Positions 1-8,706 are shown, counted from the first letter of the stretch. The stretch: 51,816 nucleotides of DNA from Saprospiraceae bacterium (GCA_028285545.1 JANQPA010000111.1:1-51816); one strand, 5' to 3'. Numbers and translations: made by a program. Notes: generated by a model not told the origin, from the sequence alone.

Positions 1-1
1 C

Positions 2-79
2 ATTTTTGCTGTGGAGTTAACAAAGAAAAAAAGAAGCAAAAAAAGAAACTGTAATGATGATAATGAAGTATTTATGTAA
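2..79 (+). CDS. C-terminal end of a probable ABC transporter ATP-binding protein (partial, runs off left edge)
   Basis: An open frame enters from the left edge and stops with TAA at 77-79. Its first residues read IFAVELTKKK, which resembles the 'FVELT' ending of drug-type ABC exporter ATPases, followed by a basic tail of about 16 residues. The next gene is an ABC-2 permease, whose ATPase partner is usually encoded just upstream. Only 25 codons are visible, no nucleotide-binding motif is in the window, and the assignment rests mainly on context. Confidence 0.3.
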   Translation: MFAVELTKKKRSKKRNCNDDNEVFM

Positions 80-129
80 ACTTTTTTTAGGACGAGTCAA
101 TGCAATCCTACTGCAATTACTCTGTATAC

Positions 130-153
130 CCGTGAATTCGCGAATCCGTGAAA
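130..153. repeat. Three 8-base units with core CCGTGAA
   Basis: Three consecutive 8-base units (first unit CCGTGAAT, third CCGTGAAA, middle one diverged) lie between the partial ATPase and the ABC permease, ending 10 bases before the permease ATG. Related strings occur at 4078-4101 (opposite strand), 37280-37299 and 37349-37388. Function unknown. Confidence 0.55.
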
Positions 154-163
154 ACAAAAAAGC

Positions 164-1288
164 ATGCGAACCATACTATTTTTAATACGCAAAGAATTTC
201 TTCAAATCTTCCGTCATAAGATCATGTTGGTATTGATCTTTATGATGCCCCTGATCCAGCTGATCATATTGGCCAATGCGGCGGATTATGAGGTGGATAA
301 TATCAAATTATTCATTATTGACAGGGATGGATCAACTGCTTCCGGGCGTTTGGTTAGTTTATTGAAGGCTTCTGAGCATTTTATTATTGCAGGATATGGC
401 CAGAATCCACAGGAAGCCTATGCTGCTATTCAAGCTAACGAAACTGATCTTTTTATAGACATTCCACCTGATTTTGAAAAAAATCTTTCCCGGGAAAATT
501 CAGCTAGTCTGCAAATAAGTGTAGATGCCATTAATGGTGTAAAAGCTGGTGTGTCTAATGGCTATGTACAATCCATCTTACAAGGCTTTGCACAAAATTA
601 TCGATTGGAATTACCACAATTCTCAAGTGTCAGCATCAGGGCACCTAGAATAGATTTACAGTATTCCAATTGGTTTAATCCAGAGCTTTCATATGACAAC
701 TTCATGGTGCCTGGCATCTTAGTACTTCTAGTGACTTTGATAGGCATGTTTTTATCAAGTATGAATATTGTAAAAGAAAAAGAGATTGGAACGATAGAAC
801 AAATCAACGTAACTCCTATAAAGAAATATCAATTTATCATAGGTAAGCTAGCTCCCTTTTGGCTGATCGGATTATTGGAGTTGTCTTTTGGTCTGGTAGT
901 TGCAAAATTGCTGTTCCAGGTTCCATTTGTAGGAAGTTTATGGCTGATCTATTTATTTGCAGGCATTTATTTATTGGCGGTTCTAGGAATAGGTTTGTTA
1001 ATATCGACCATCACCGAAACCCAGCAACAGGCGATGTTCCTATCCTGGTTTTGTTTAATTATTTTCATCTTGATGAGTGGACTTTTTACCCCCATTGAAA
1101 GTATGCCAGGCTGGGCACAACAAATAACCCGCTTTAATCCGGTAGCCTATTTTGTAGATGTGATGCGACTGGTCCTTTTAAAGGGGAGTGATATTATTGG
1201 AATTCAACCACATCTAAAAACCATGCTGATTTATGCTTTGGTCATTAATGTGTTGGCAGTATTAAATTATAGAAAGGCCAGTAGCTAG
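164..1288 (+). CDS. ABC-2 type transporter permease
   Basis: Membrane subunit of an ABC-2 exporter (YhhJ/YbhR-like, drug or envelope-component efflux; substrate not predictable). The 374-residue protein has the usual architecture: one membrane segment near residues 18-38, a large extracytoplasmic domain of about 140 residues, then five or so hydrophobic segments from about residue 180 to the C-terminus. The cytoplasmic stretch after the first C-terminal helix (VKEKEIGTIEQINVTPIKK) is the conserved coupling region of this family, and the GLFTPIESMP stretch is also typical. The ATG at 164 gives the expected short cytoplasmic N-terminus. The ATPase is probably the gene entering from the left edge; further subunits would lie outside the window. 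The stop is TAG. Confidence 0.9.
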   Translation: MRTILFLIRKEFLQIFRHKIMLVLIFMMPLIQLIILANAADYEVDNIKLFIIDRDGSTASGRLVSLLKASEHFIIAGYGQNPQEAYAAIQANETDLFIDIPPDFEKNLSRENSASLQISVDAINGVKAGVSNGYVQSILQGFAQNYRLELPQFSSVSIRAPRIDLQYSNWFNPELSYDNFMVPGILVLLVTLIGMFLSSMNIVKEKEIGTIEQINVTPIKKYQFIIGKLAPFWLIGLLELSFGLVVAKLLFQVPFVGSLWLIYLFAGIYLLAVLGIGLLISTITETQQQAMFLSWFCLIIFILMSGLFTPIESMPGWAQQITRFNPVAYFVDVMRLVLLKGSDIIGIQPHLKTMLIYALVINVLAVLNYRKASS

Positions 1289-1309
1289 AGAAAACGGTCT
1301 ATAAAAATG

Positions 1310-1351
1310 TCAATATCAATATCAATGTCAATAACAATGTCAATGTCAATG
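1310..1351. repeat. Seven tandem hexamers, consensus TCAATR
   Basis: Exactly seven 6-base units fill 42 bases: the fifth reads ACAATG and the rest alternate TCAATA and TCAATG. The array begins 21 bases after the ABC permease stop. It is a short tandem repeat likely to vary in copy number; no regulatory role can be assigned. Confidence 0.85.
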
Positions 1352-1847
1352 TCTGGGTTGTGGTAAATGTTATTAGGTGGAAATTAGGATTAAGGCTCAC
1401 CTAATCCGTACAGGAGATTCATAAAAAGAATGGGTGAAAAAATATTTTTAGAGCCAGATTTAGTTAGGTTCATTATCCAATGTCATGAATGATCTTTATT
1501 AAGATATGAACCCACTTTTAACTAAATTAAATAAACAAGCTATTAAATTCATGAAAAATGTGATATGCTAACTTATCCGCCTTTTTTTTCAAAAAGAAGC
1601 CAAAAACGGCCAAAAAATCTTTTGATCAAAGGAAATATTCCTGGGAAAATGATACTTTTTTGATAGAAAAAGGGGAAATCTTGCTGGTTTATAAAATTTT
1701 TTTTCGTGAGTAGCTTGTTAACATTTAATTTAAATTGGCTTATTAGTGAAAATAAATTAAATTTGAGAATAATAGTTTTCATTTGGTTTTTTGGGGTTAT
1801 ATAGGAGGCGATCGCAACCCGTGATTGCCTCACTTTTTGATAAATAA

Positions 1848-1886
1848 AAAAGGCCTATCCTGTTGGACAGACCTTTTGTGTTTTTT
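1848..1886 (-). terminator. Rho-independent terminator of the CBS-domain gene
   Basis: A 13-pair stem with two G-U/mismatch positions (arms 1848-1860 and 1865-1877, loop TGTT) lies 18 bases beyond the CBS gene stop. On the minus strand it is followed by a run of T, and on the plus strand by GTGTTTTTT, so it may work in both directions. Confidence 0.75.
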
Positions 1887-1903
1887 ATAAGGTGTAATTA
1901 TTT

Positions 1904-2362
1904 TTATTTTGTCTTTCTATTTTCCAGAATTTGCTTTGCCGTTACTTTCTCTTCAGCTAAACATTTCAGAATATCAAAGGTGGTAACAATTCCTACCAAT
2001 TCATTATTATCTACAATTGGAATAGCGTGGAAACGATTTTCAAGGAAAATTTCCAAAGCCACTCCAATTCGATCTTCTGAGCCAATCTTTGCTAGTCCGG
2101 TGGTCATGATGTCCTCGGCATGATAAACTCTCAAACGGGCATTATCTACAAAACGATCTTCATCACTTCTGTTAAATCCTCTAAGAAAATGTAAAAAATC
2201 AGTTTTGCTGATTAGGCCTACGATCTCACGAAATCGAACTACAGGTAGGTGGTGGATATTGTTGTTTTCAAAAGCTTCTTTAACGGTCATCAATTTATCC
2301 TGAGGATTAACGGTGACCAATTTGGTGGACATGATTGATTTGACAGGTGCTAAAACGTTCAT
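1904..2362 (-). CDS. CBS-domain pair protein
   Basis: A 152-residue soluble protein made almost entirely of two CBS domains (about residues 8-62 and 80-140), which together form a Bateman module that binds adenine nucleotides or related ligands. The first repeat contains IMSTKLVTVNPQDKLMTVKEA and HHLPVV, the second IMTTGLAKIGSEDRIGVA and HAIPIVDNNELVGIVTTFD, both standard CBS core strings. No enzymatic domain is attached, so it probably acts as a free-standing energy or stress sensor; the partner is unknown. It is monocistronic, has its own terminator, and is divergent from the GlsB-type gene across about 300 bases. Confidence 0.9.
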   Translation of the reverse strand: MNVLAPVKSIMSTKLVTVNPQDKLMTVKEAFENNNIHHLPVVRFREIVGLISKTDFLHFLRGFNRSDEDRFVDNARLRVYHAEDIMTTGLAKIGSEDRIGVALEIFLENRFHAIPIVDNNELVGIVTTFDILKCLAEEKVTAKQILENRKTK

Positions 2363-2659
2363 ATTAATTGGCTTTTAATTTTTGAATTTAAGCGGATTGG
2401 ATAATTGTCCCTTCCAAATGTACGGTGTAAGCATATTGTAATAACTTTTATTTTTACAAGTTCATTGCTTACAATACAAAAATGCTTTAACAGGAGCTAA
2501 AATTTATTGACCTGGATCAACTCTTAAGGTGACATTCGTCATCATTTTATCCTCATAGTCAATTAATGATAATTTTGAATCTTTCTATATTTTTACTTTA
2601 ACATGCTAACACTATTTTTTTTACCTTGAGTAAGGATTATTTCATTTCAAAAACAACAG

Positions 2660-2902
2660 ATGGATACAATTATTTTTCTTGCCATTGGAGGAGTTGCCGG
2701 ATGGATCGCCGGGCATTTAATGCAAGGTAAAGGCTTTGGCCTGATAGGAAATATTATTTTGGGGGTTATCGGAGGTATCGTAGGAGGCTGGCTTTTTAAT
2801 TTTTTAGATGTCAATATTGATAATGGATTAATTGGCTCAATCATTACCGCAGCCGTAGGTGCTATTATTCTGGTATGGTTAGCTCGTTTTGTTAAGAAAT
2901 AG
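2660..2902 (+). CDS. GlsB/YeaQ/YmgE family stress-response membrane protein
   Basis: An 80-residue, glycine-rich inner-membrane protein with three hydrophobic segments (about 1-20, 27-48 and 55-76). The strings GGVAGWIAGHLMQGKGFG and NIILGVIGGIVGGWLF are diagnostic of the transglycosylase-associated/GlsB family. Members are commonly stress-induced, but their biochemical role is not settled. It ends 20 bases before the VWA gene, so the two may be cotranscribed. An imperfect TGTAAGCA inverted pair (2426-2433 and 2466-2473) lies in the divergent region upstream; its meaning is unclear. Confidence 0.9.
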   Translation: MDTIIFLAIGGVAGWIAGHLMQGKGFGLIGNIILGVIGGIVGGWLFNFLDVNIDNGLIGSIITAAVGAIILVWLARFVKK

Positions 2903-2922
2903 CTTTTTGGATAATTAGATAA

Positions 2923-4074
2923 GTGAAACAACAACTTGAGGATCGACTCATTCGCTGGCGAATGATTTTAGGACAACTTTCTGAACCGGAAGATGAAGAC
3001 GCTTCTATTTCTTTGGATGAGGAATTAGAAGGAATGGATCAGGTTATGGAAGCCTTATATGATAGTGATCGGGAAGGTGGCCTGGGACCATCCTCCCCTA
3101 ACATCAACCGATGGTTGGGAGATATTCGAAAATATTTTCCAAATGAAATAGTGGAAGTGGTTCAGAAAGATGCTCTTGAAAGATTAGATCTTCAGCAATT
3201 ACTTCGCGAACCAGAATTTGTCGAAATGCTGGAACCAAACGTGGATCTGGTAGCCTCCATACTGCTTCTGAATAAGGTGCTTCCCACCAAAACTCGCGAA
3301 ACTGCTCGATTAATAGTAAATAAATTGGTCAAACAAATTGAAAAGGAACTTCGGGAGCCCATGCGGGAGGCGGTAAGTGGTGCCCTAAATAGAGCAAGAA
3401 AGAACAGAAACCCCAAGCTTCGGGAAATAGATTGGAACCGGACCATTCTTAAAAATCTGAAAACCTACCAGCCCGAACTCAAGAGTATAATTCCTGAACA
3501 ATTAATTGGCTATAGTAAAAAGAGAGCCCAACTCAAGCATGTCAGCCTGCTAATTGACCAAAGTGGATCTATGGCTAATTCGGTAGTATATGCAGGGATT
3601 CTGGGATCCATTTTGGCATCTCTTCCAACCATAAAAACCCAGCTAATCGCCTTTGATACCAATATTCTGGACCTGACAGAAGAGTTGCAAAATCCGGTAG
3701 ATCTTTTATTTGGAACCCAATTAGGTGGTGGAACAGATATAGGGAAAGCCTTGGAGTATAGCAGACAAAAGATTTCACGCCCAACAGATACCATATTGTT
3801 TTTGCTGACAGATTTATTCGAGGGAGGCAGCACTTCTAAAATGTTGAAAACACTGGCCGAACTTAAATCTTCGGGAGTTAAGATCATCACTCTCCTGGCA
3901 TTAAATGATAAAGGAACACCCGCTTATGATTCTTCATTAGCTTCTCAACTTAGTCAATTAGGTATACCAGCTTTTGCTTGTACTCCTAACCAATTTCCTC
4001 GGTTGTTGGCAGCTGCCATCGAAGGCCGGGATCTGCGTAGATTGAAAGTGAAGGGTTTGAGGGTGAAAAACTAG
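2923..4074 (+). CDS. CoxE-like VWA domain protein
   Basis: A 383-residue cytoplasmic protein with a C-terminal von Willebrand A domain. The metal-ion-dependent adhesion site is intact: DQSGS begins at Asp212, a Thr in GGGTD lies near residue 271, and an Asp in LLTDLFEGG near 297. The N-terminal 200 residues are helical and charged and resemble the leader part of CoxE/YehP-like VWA proteins. Family members usually work with MoxR-type AAA+ ATPases as chaperones for metal insertion or complex assembly. No MoxR partner is adjacent; the nearest is about 9 kb away in another cluster. The start used is GTG at 2923, 20 bases after the GlsB-type gene, and it is the least certain part of the call. Confidence 0.85.
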   Translation: MKQQLEDRLIRWRMILGQLSEPEDEDASISLDEELEGMDQVMEALYDSDREGGLGPSSPNINRWLGDIRKYFPNEIVEVVQKDALERLDLQQLLREPEFVEMLEPNVDLVASILLLNKVLPTKTRETARLIVNKLVKQIEKELREPMREAVSGALNRARKNRNPKLREIDWNRTILKNLKTYQPELKSIIPEQLIGYSKKRAQLKHVSLLIDQSGSMANSVVYAGILGSILASLPTIKTQLIAFDTNILDLTEELQNPVDLLFGTQLGGGTDIGKALEYSRQKISRPTDTILFLLTDLFEGGSTSKMLKTLAELKSSGVKIITLLALNDKGTPAYDSSLASQLSQLGIPAFACTPNQFPRLLAAAIEGRDLRRLKVKGLRVKN

Positions 4075-4077
4075 GAT

Positions 4078-4101
4078 GTGTTCCCGTGTTCAAGTGAATA
4101 C
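4078..4101. repeat. 8-base periodic string between convergent genes
   Basis: About three 8-base units beginning GTGTTCCC fill the gap between the stops of the VWA gene and the M20 peptidase gene, running into the peptidase stop codon. Read on the minus strand the units contain CACTTGAA and CACGGGAA, resembling the CCGTGAA strings at 130-153 and 37349-37388. Confidence 0.5.
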
Positions 4102-5573
4102 TATTTACAACTATTCTCAATCAGTCTCCTGTAAAATCTTATGGACTGACTATAATTTTCCTTAGAAATTCTTTCATTAGCACCATGGATTCGACTAAGT
4201 TCGGACCGTGGAATCATGACGGGCAGAAAGCGAAAGACGTCCTTGCTAACTTCGGAGTAGTGGCGCCCATCTGTCATGACAATAGCTAGAGCAGGGCATA
4301 TTACTGCCTCTGGAAATACTTCTGCAATAGACCGTTGAATAAGCTGGAAACCTAAAGAATCCGTTGAGGAGACGGGAGACGGATTGCCTGGGTTTCCAAA
4401 CCCACTTTCTTCTACTTTAATTCGTTCATCATCTACTATTTTTTTTACTTGTGCTATTACACTTTCGATCGTTTCTCCTGGTAAAATTCGAAAGTTGATG
4501 GTTACAGAAGCCTGGGTAGGCATGACATTATCTTTTACTCCGGCCTTTAGAATGGTTGGGGCAGTGGTGGTTCTGATCAGAGCGCTTGTGGCACCATCAC
4601 CTGATAATACTCTTTTTAAAAGGCCGTCTGTTAACCATAAATTGGCAAATAGGGCATTGTACGGAAAACTCATTTCCGGGCTAGCATATCTGAATAAAGC
4701 TTTAGTTGCCCCATTTATCTTTGCTGGGAATGGATTTTTTTCCAGTTTATTAATACCTCTGCTAAGTATGCCTATGGCAGAATTACCAGTAGGCATAGAA
4801 GAATGCCCGCCTTCCTTTAATTTAGCTGTTAAGGTTAGCGATAGATATCCTTTTTCAGCAATTCCAATTAGTGCTAAAGGTTGATTAAGGCCATTCATCC
4901 CTTCTTCGATGATGAGATAACCCTCATCCATAGCGTACTCAAAATAAATATTTTCGTTTTTGAAATATTCAGCTATCTTTTGAGCTCCGTTTCTGCCTCC
5001 AATCTCTTCATCATGACCGAAAGCAAAATAGATACTTCTGTTTGGCTGATACCCTTCTTCAAGGAGTTGTTCGACAGATTCCATAATTCCAAGAACGGTG
5101 ACCTTGTCATCCATAGTGCCACGCCCATAGACGTTTTCATCATCCATTGCGCCCTCGAAAGGAGGATGATCCCATTGGTCTATGGTAATTGGATCAATAG
5201 GTACAACATCCAAATGGCCAGTAAGTAAAACTGGAAGGAGCTTAGAATTTTTTCCAGGCCATTTCCAAACTTTGCTCATTGGCACGATCTGAATTTCTTC
5301 AAGGAGGGAGTCAACAAGAGGATAATTTTGCTGAAGAAAAGTGTCAAGCTGAAGAAAAGCAATTGTATCGACCCATCCATCTTTAGATACGGTAGGAATT
5401 TGAATAGATTTACTCAGCCTGCTCATCGCTAAGGGGTCAATATCCCTTTTTTTGATAGGCTCGAGATTAAGTTGGCGGGAAGAATTTGTTATGGTCTTAA
5501 TGGTGACGATCCCGATAATGATAATAATCCCCAAACTTAAAAGCTGGATAGATCGTCGGATTAATTTTTTCAT
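4101..5573 (-). CDS. M20 family metallopeptidase (carboxypeptidase S / PM20D1-like)
   Basis: A 490-residue zinc peptidase or amidase anchored by an N-terminal membrane segment (about residues 8-28). The M20 active site is complete: TGHLDVVP gives His120 and the catalytic Asp122, GRGTMDDK the bridging Asp155, GHDEE the Glu189-Glu190 pair, and a C-terminal VMTDGRHY supplies the last His ligand. The dimerisation/lid domain is interrupted in the usual place (about 240-360). Length, the N-terminal anchor and the wide spacing fit the CPS1/PM20D1 branch, whose members cleave peptides or N-acyl amino acids; the substrate here is not known. It is the downstream gene after the response regulator, separated by 23 bases. 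Confidence 0.88.
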   Translation of the reverse strand: MKKLIRRSIQLLSLGIIIIIGIVTIKTITNSSRQLNLEPIKKRDIDPLAMSRLSKSIQIPTVSKDGWVDTIAFLQLDTFLQQNYPLVDSLLEEIQIVPMSKVWKWPGKNSKLLPVLLTGHLDVVPIDPITIDQWDHPPFEGAMDDENVYGRGTMDDKVTVLGIMESVEQLLEEGYQPNRSIYFAFGHDEEIGGRNGAQKIAEYFKNENIYFEYAMDEGYLIIEEGMNGLNQPLALIGIAEKGYLSLTLTAKLKEGGHSSMPTGNSAIGILSRGINKLEKNPFPAKINGATKALFRYASPEMSFPYNALFANLWLTDGLLKRVLSGDGATSALIRTTTAPTILKAGVKDNVMPTQASVTINFRILPGETIESVIAQVKKIVDDERIKVEESGFGNPGNPSPVSSTDSLGFQLIQRSIAEVFPEAVICPALAIVMTDGRHYSEVSKDVFRFLPVMIPRSELSRIHGANERISKENYSQSIRFYRRLIENSCK

Positions 5574-5596
5574 ATGTTCATGTACCTTAATTAGAT

Positions 5597-5968
5597 CTAA
5601 TTGCCATGGATTTTGTCCAAAATGATTTGGGCTCTTAAAACTAATTCAACAGGCTTGAAAGGTTTGATTAAAAAATCATTCACTCCCTTTTCGATAGCAT
5701 CAAGGATTTGCTCAGCGCTTTCCATTTCTGCCATAATCAAAATAGGCAGTGATGGGTTATGGGAGTTGCGAACTTCAGTTATCATACTAAGGCTGTCATC
5801 TGTATCAGTCTCTATGTCAATAATAAAGAGGTCTGGTTGTTCCTGCTCAATTTTAATCATAGCCTCTGAACTGCTTTTGGCCCAGGTGATGTCATAACCA
5901 TTTTTTCGTAATCGGAATTCTATTGCTGTTAATAATACTTCTTCTGACTCACAGATTAATATTTTCAT
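5597..5968 (-). CDS. Receiver-only response regulator with an altered switch site
   Basis: A 123-residue single receiver domain without an output domain. The phosphoacceptor is probably Asp51 (LFIIDIETD) and the conserved Lys is in FLIKPFKP near residue 103. Two usual features differ: the N-terminal acidic pair reads E-S (LICESEEVLL, residues 4-13), and the conserved Thr/Ser before the fourth helix is replaced in PILIMAEM. It may therefore be phosphorylated poorly or signal through a partner. No histidine kinase is nearby. It lies between a small hypothetical gene and the M20 peptidase, all leftward. Confidence 0.88.
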   Translation of the reverse strand: MKILICESEEVLLTAIEFRLRKNGYDITWAKSSSEAMIKIEQEQPDLFIIDIETDTDDSLSMITEVRNSHNPSLPILIMAEMESAEQILDAIEKGVNDFLIKPFKPVELVLRAQIILDKIHGN

Positions 5969-6046
5969 ATATACGGTTGTATTGAAAGGAAGATGGCAAA
6001 AAATTAGGGAATGATCCCCATTTCAATTGCATAAAATATTTCTTAA

Positions 6047-6424
6047 CTATAAGAAAACAAAATTTGCCTCCTCATTTTTTAACAAGAATAGACAAAAATG
6101 TTGACGTGGATCTTTATAGACTTTTTGAAAGCGATCCACACGGGCGATATCAATTACCTTTTTGGCTGTAAATTCTTCCAAGGTAGAAATATTTATTGAC
6201 CAGGGAATGTTACGTTCTTCTGAATATTCTACTAAAGGAATTCCAAGTTGTATATCCTCGGCTTGATGAATGACAAAAATTGGGTAGGAAGATACCTCCT
6301 GATCCAGAACAGTTTCCGTTGTTTTTCTCATTAAATCAAAATGAGGTTTTAGAGACTCTTCCAAATCTAGATATTTCTTTTTGGTTTCTTCGAGGGATTT
6401 TTTGGTTCCATTTTTATTTTCCAT
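6047..6424 (-). CDS. Small hypothetical protein coupled to rlmD
   Basis: A 125-residue acidic/basic soluble protein with no signal peptide or membrane segment and no domain I recognise. The N-terminal 45 residues are lysine/glutamate-rich and probably helical; the rest looks like a small mixed alpha/beta domain ending in FLLKNEEANFVFL. Its ATG overlaps the rlmD stop by one base (TAATG), which implies translational coupling and supports it being a real gene. A function in RNA modification cannot be claimed from position alone. Confidence 0.7.
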   Translation of the reverse strand: MENKNGTKKSLEETKKKYLDLEESLKPHFDLMRKTTETVLDQEVSSYPIFVIHQAEDIQLGIPLVEYSEERNIPWSINISTLEEFTAKKVIDIARVDRFQKVYKDPRQHFCLFLLKNEEANFVFL

Positions 6425-7833
6425 TACTTTTTTAGCTTTAGTAAGGCTACATTTTCAACATGATGAGTATGCGGAAACATGTCGACAGCCTGTGTTTTTA
6501 AAATTTCATACTGCCCGGAAAGAAGATTGAGATCACGGGCCTGAGTGGCAGGGTTACAACTTACATATACCATCTTGGGAGCTGCAAGTTGTAGGAGCAT
6601 TTCAACTACTTTGGGATGCATTCCCGCACGTGGAGGATCTGTAATCAATACATCTGGTTTTCCATGTTGCTGTGCAAAATTATCAGTGAGGATGTCTTTT
6701 ACATCCCCAGCGTAAAAAATAGCATTATCAATACCATTTAACTTGGCATTCTCCCGAGCATCATCAATGGCAGGAGCTACTTCTTCAATACCTACTATTT
6801 GCTTACAATCTTTAGCCATAAACAAGGCTATACTTCCAATACCAGTGTATAAGTCATAAACGTTTTCACTGCCGGATAAGCCAGCAAAATCCGCTGTTAT
6901 TTGATACAAATTTTCGGCTTGTTGGGTATTGGTCTGAAAAAAAGATTTGGGTCCAATCTTAAAACGGACGTGTTTTAATTTTTCTTCAATATGATTTTTA
7001 CCGAAATAATGATGCATTTCAAGGTCCAGCAAAAAATCATTTGGCTTAGGGTTGATACAATAAAAAAGAGAAGTAATCTCCGGGATTGCTTCGAGCAAAG
7101 CATCTAAATAAGGCTTGATTTTGTCCTCTTCTCCTGCATTAAAAGCCATTATTAGGAGAATCTCTTCCAAGCTGCTAATTCGAACAACCATATTTCGGAG
7201 AAATCCTTTATTACTGCGAGCATCAAAAAAACTGAGTCCCTGTGATTGAGCAATTTCCCTGGCTTTATTTCTAATTTTGTTGGAAGGATCAGGCTGTAAC
7301 CAGCAATGCTGAATATCTACAATTTTGTCAAAAGAGCCTGGGGAGTGGAATCCCAAAACATCCTGTAAATTGGAAATATCTGAATCAATTTCTTCGCGGG
7401 TCAACCATCTTTTGTTGGAAAAGGAGAACTCCAATTTGTTTCGATAATATTGAGTTTGTGGTGCTGCCAAAAAGGGGAGGACTTCTCCTATGTTCACCTT
7501 GCCAATTCGTTGCATGGCATTATCTACGGTACGTTGTTTGTGTTTGACCTGGGCTTGATAATCAAGGTGTTGCCATTTGCAGCCTCCACATTTTCCAAAA
7601 TGCTCGCAAAACGGCTCAATGCGATCTTTTGAGTAATGACGAAATTCTTGTGGAATACCTATAAAAGAGCCTTTTTTCTTTTTATAAACCAATACATCTA
7701 CAATGTCTCCTGGTACAACCTTATCTACAAAGATAACTCTTCCTTGTGAGTCTCTGCCCACACTTTTTCCCCTGTCGGCAATGCCGGTTATCTCCACTTC
7801 TGGTACGATTCTTTTTTTAAATTTTCTTGCCAT
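6424..7833 (-). CDS. rlmD: 23S rRNA (uracil-C5)-methyltransferase, RlmD family
   Basis: A 469-residue SAM-dependent enzyme that methylates C5 of a 23S rRNA uracil (U1939 in E. coli for RlmD). An N-terminal TRAM domain occupies about residues 8-65. The [4Fe-4S] cysteines are present at Cys76, Cys82, Cys85 (CEHFGKCGGCKWQH) and Cys177. The SAM-binding loop is DLYTGIGSIALF, followed by the DPPRAG motif and the catalytic cysteine in VYVSCNPAT (about residue 426). Bacteroidota enzymes of this type can modify more than one uracil, so the exact site is inferred. It is downstream of the RDD gene across a strong hairpin and is translationally coupled to the small gene that follows. Confidence 0.92.
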   Translation of the reverse strand: MARKFKKRIVPEVEITGIADRGKSVGRDSQGRVIFVDKVVPGDIVDVLVYKKKKGSFIGIPQEFRHYSKDRIEPFCEHFGKCGGCKWQHLDYQAQVKHKQRTVDNAMQRIGKVNIGEVLPFLAAPQTQYYRNKLEFSFSNKRWLTREEIDSDISNLQDVLGFHSPGSFDKIVDIQHCWLQPDPSNKIRNKAREIAQSQGLSFFDARSNKGFLRNMVVRISSLEEILLIMAFNAGEEDKIKPYLDALLEAIPEITSLFYCINPKPNDFLLDLEMHHYFGKNHIEEKLKHVRFKIGPKSFFQTNTQQAENLYQITADFAGLSGSENVYDLYTGIGSIALFMAKDCKQIVGIEEVAPAIDDARENAKLNGIDNAIFYAGDVKDILTDNFAQQHGKPDVLITDPPRAGMHPKVVEMLLQLAAPKMVYVSCNPATQARDLNLLSGQYEILKTQAVDMFPHTHHVENVALLKLKK

Positions 7834-7848
7834 AAGTAATTCTTAATT

Positions 7849-7885
7849 ATATAAATGAGGCGGCCGAAGGCCGCCTCATCTATAT
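7849..7885 (-). terminator. GC-rich hairpin between the RDD and rlmD genes
   Basis: A 17-pair stem with one mismatch (arms 7849-7865 and 7869-7885, loop GAA on the plus strand) sits 10 bases after the RDD stop and 15 bases before the rlmD start. The core GAGGCGGCC is very stable. On the minus strand it is followed only by a mixed A/T stretch, so it could be a weak terminator, an attenuator or an mRNA-stabilising hairpin. Confidence 0.7.
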
Positions 7886-7895
7886 AAACTCTTTT

Positions 7896-8636
7896 TCATC
7901 TAGTAAGAACGATATAATCCTTAATTAAGGTTTTCAAAAAGCCGATTTTATCCTTTTTTACTTCTGGAATATCGAGGAGATTACACATTTTTCTAGTCAA
8001 CTCATCAATAGCCTGGGCATGAGCCACATTTCCAAAAGTTCGATAACGAGAAATTACATTTTTTACCAACAGCATATCATCCTCGCTAAGCTGTTTTACG
8101 GCAGGATATTCAGGAACATAATCCTGCATGGTGTTGATTTTCAGAATATCTTCCAAGCGGAATCTTTGTCCACCTTTAATTTTTATGACCGTTGTGTTGG
8201 CGGTGATATCTCCGAGGCGCTGATTTTTTGTAGATGAACTGATGAGCAGGGCAGCCATAACGCCAATCGAAAAGAGGGAATCGATCAGGTGAAAAACCGC
8301 TCGTAATAAATAATCGGTAAGGCTAGGTTCTTTTCCATCCAAGCGAACTACTTTGATGCCCAGTGATTTTTTTCCCCAGGATTGCCCATCCGCAATTACT
8401 TCTGAAAGCAATTGATAGCCAATAAACCCGATAATGGGGAAGAAACCCATTATGATCATCATCGTGTCGTTGGTGTTACTACTACCAAAGGCCAACATGA
8501 ACAGTAATATGATTAAAAGATAAATAGCCATTACTATGATGGCATCAATAAAAAAAGCGAGTACACGTTCTCTGAGACTGGCCAACTCATACTCAATGGT
8601 CACATTCTGGGTAGTCTTGATGTCAATTGTTTGCAT
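7896..8636 (-). CDS. RDD family membrane protein
   Basis: A 246-residue inner-membrane protein with an RDD domain. It opens with a short cytoplasmic strand, has hydrophobic segments at about 28-50, 60-80 and 110-132, and carries the motifs LRERVLAFFIDAIIV, SWGKKSLGIKVV and NQRLGDITANTTV that define the family. The C-terminal 85 residues form a soluble helical tail. RDD proteins have been linked to ion transport in some bacteria, but no general function is known. It is divergently transcribed from the SpoIIM/DUF58 operon, an arrangement common in Bacteroidota, which suggests a shared membrane-associated role. Confidence 0.88.
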   Translation of the reverse strand: MQTIDIKTTQNVTIEYELASLRERVLAFFIDAIIVMAIYLLIILLFMLAFGSSNTNDTMMIIMGFFPIIGFIGYQLLSEVIADGQSWGKKSLGIKVVRLDGKEPSLTDYLLRAVFHLIDSLFSIGVMAALLISSSTKNQRLGDITANTTVIKIKGGQRFRLEDILKINTMQDYVPEYPAVKQLSEDDMLLVKNVISRYRTFGNVAHAQAIDELTRKMCNLLDIPEVKKDKIGFLKTLIKDYIVLTR

Positions 8637-8664
8637 ACTCGTTTTTCCTTTGGTTGTTTTTGTA

Positions 8665-8696
8665 CAAATATTTTTATAAAATGGGAGTTTTACAAG
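8665..8696 (-). promoter_or_regulatory. Possible Bacteroidota-type promoter for the RDD gene
   Basis: On the minus strand CTTG (8693-8696) is followed after 20 bases by AATATTTG (8665-8672), close to the TTTG / TAnnTTTG consensus with one mismatch in each box. It is 28 bases upstream of the RDD start codon. Confidence 0.35.
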
Positions 8697-8706
8697 CCTA
8701 TATTAG

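Larger units (their letters stand above)
1289..1903. other. 615-base intergenic region without a convincing gene
   Basis: It holds a hexamer repeat at 1310-1351, an imperfect hairpin at 1805-1831 (8 pairs including a G-U, followed by ACTTTTT on the plus strand) and the terminator at 1848-1886. An 86-codon minus frame at 1573-1833 is lysine/phenylalanine-rich, resembles no family I know and looks like AT-rich noncoding sequence. The remainder shows nothing recognisable. Confidence 0.6.

Noticed and set aside
1573-1833. 86-codon minus-strand open frame
   Set aside because: Lysine- and phenylalanine-rich AT-biased translation with no recognisable motif; it lies in a low-complexity spacer.
4384-5228. 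Two plus-strand open frames of 166 and 115 codons
   Set aside because: They are antisense to the intact M20 peptidase, whose catalytic motifs are all in frame on the minus strand.
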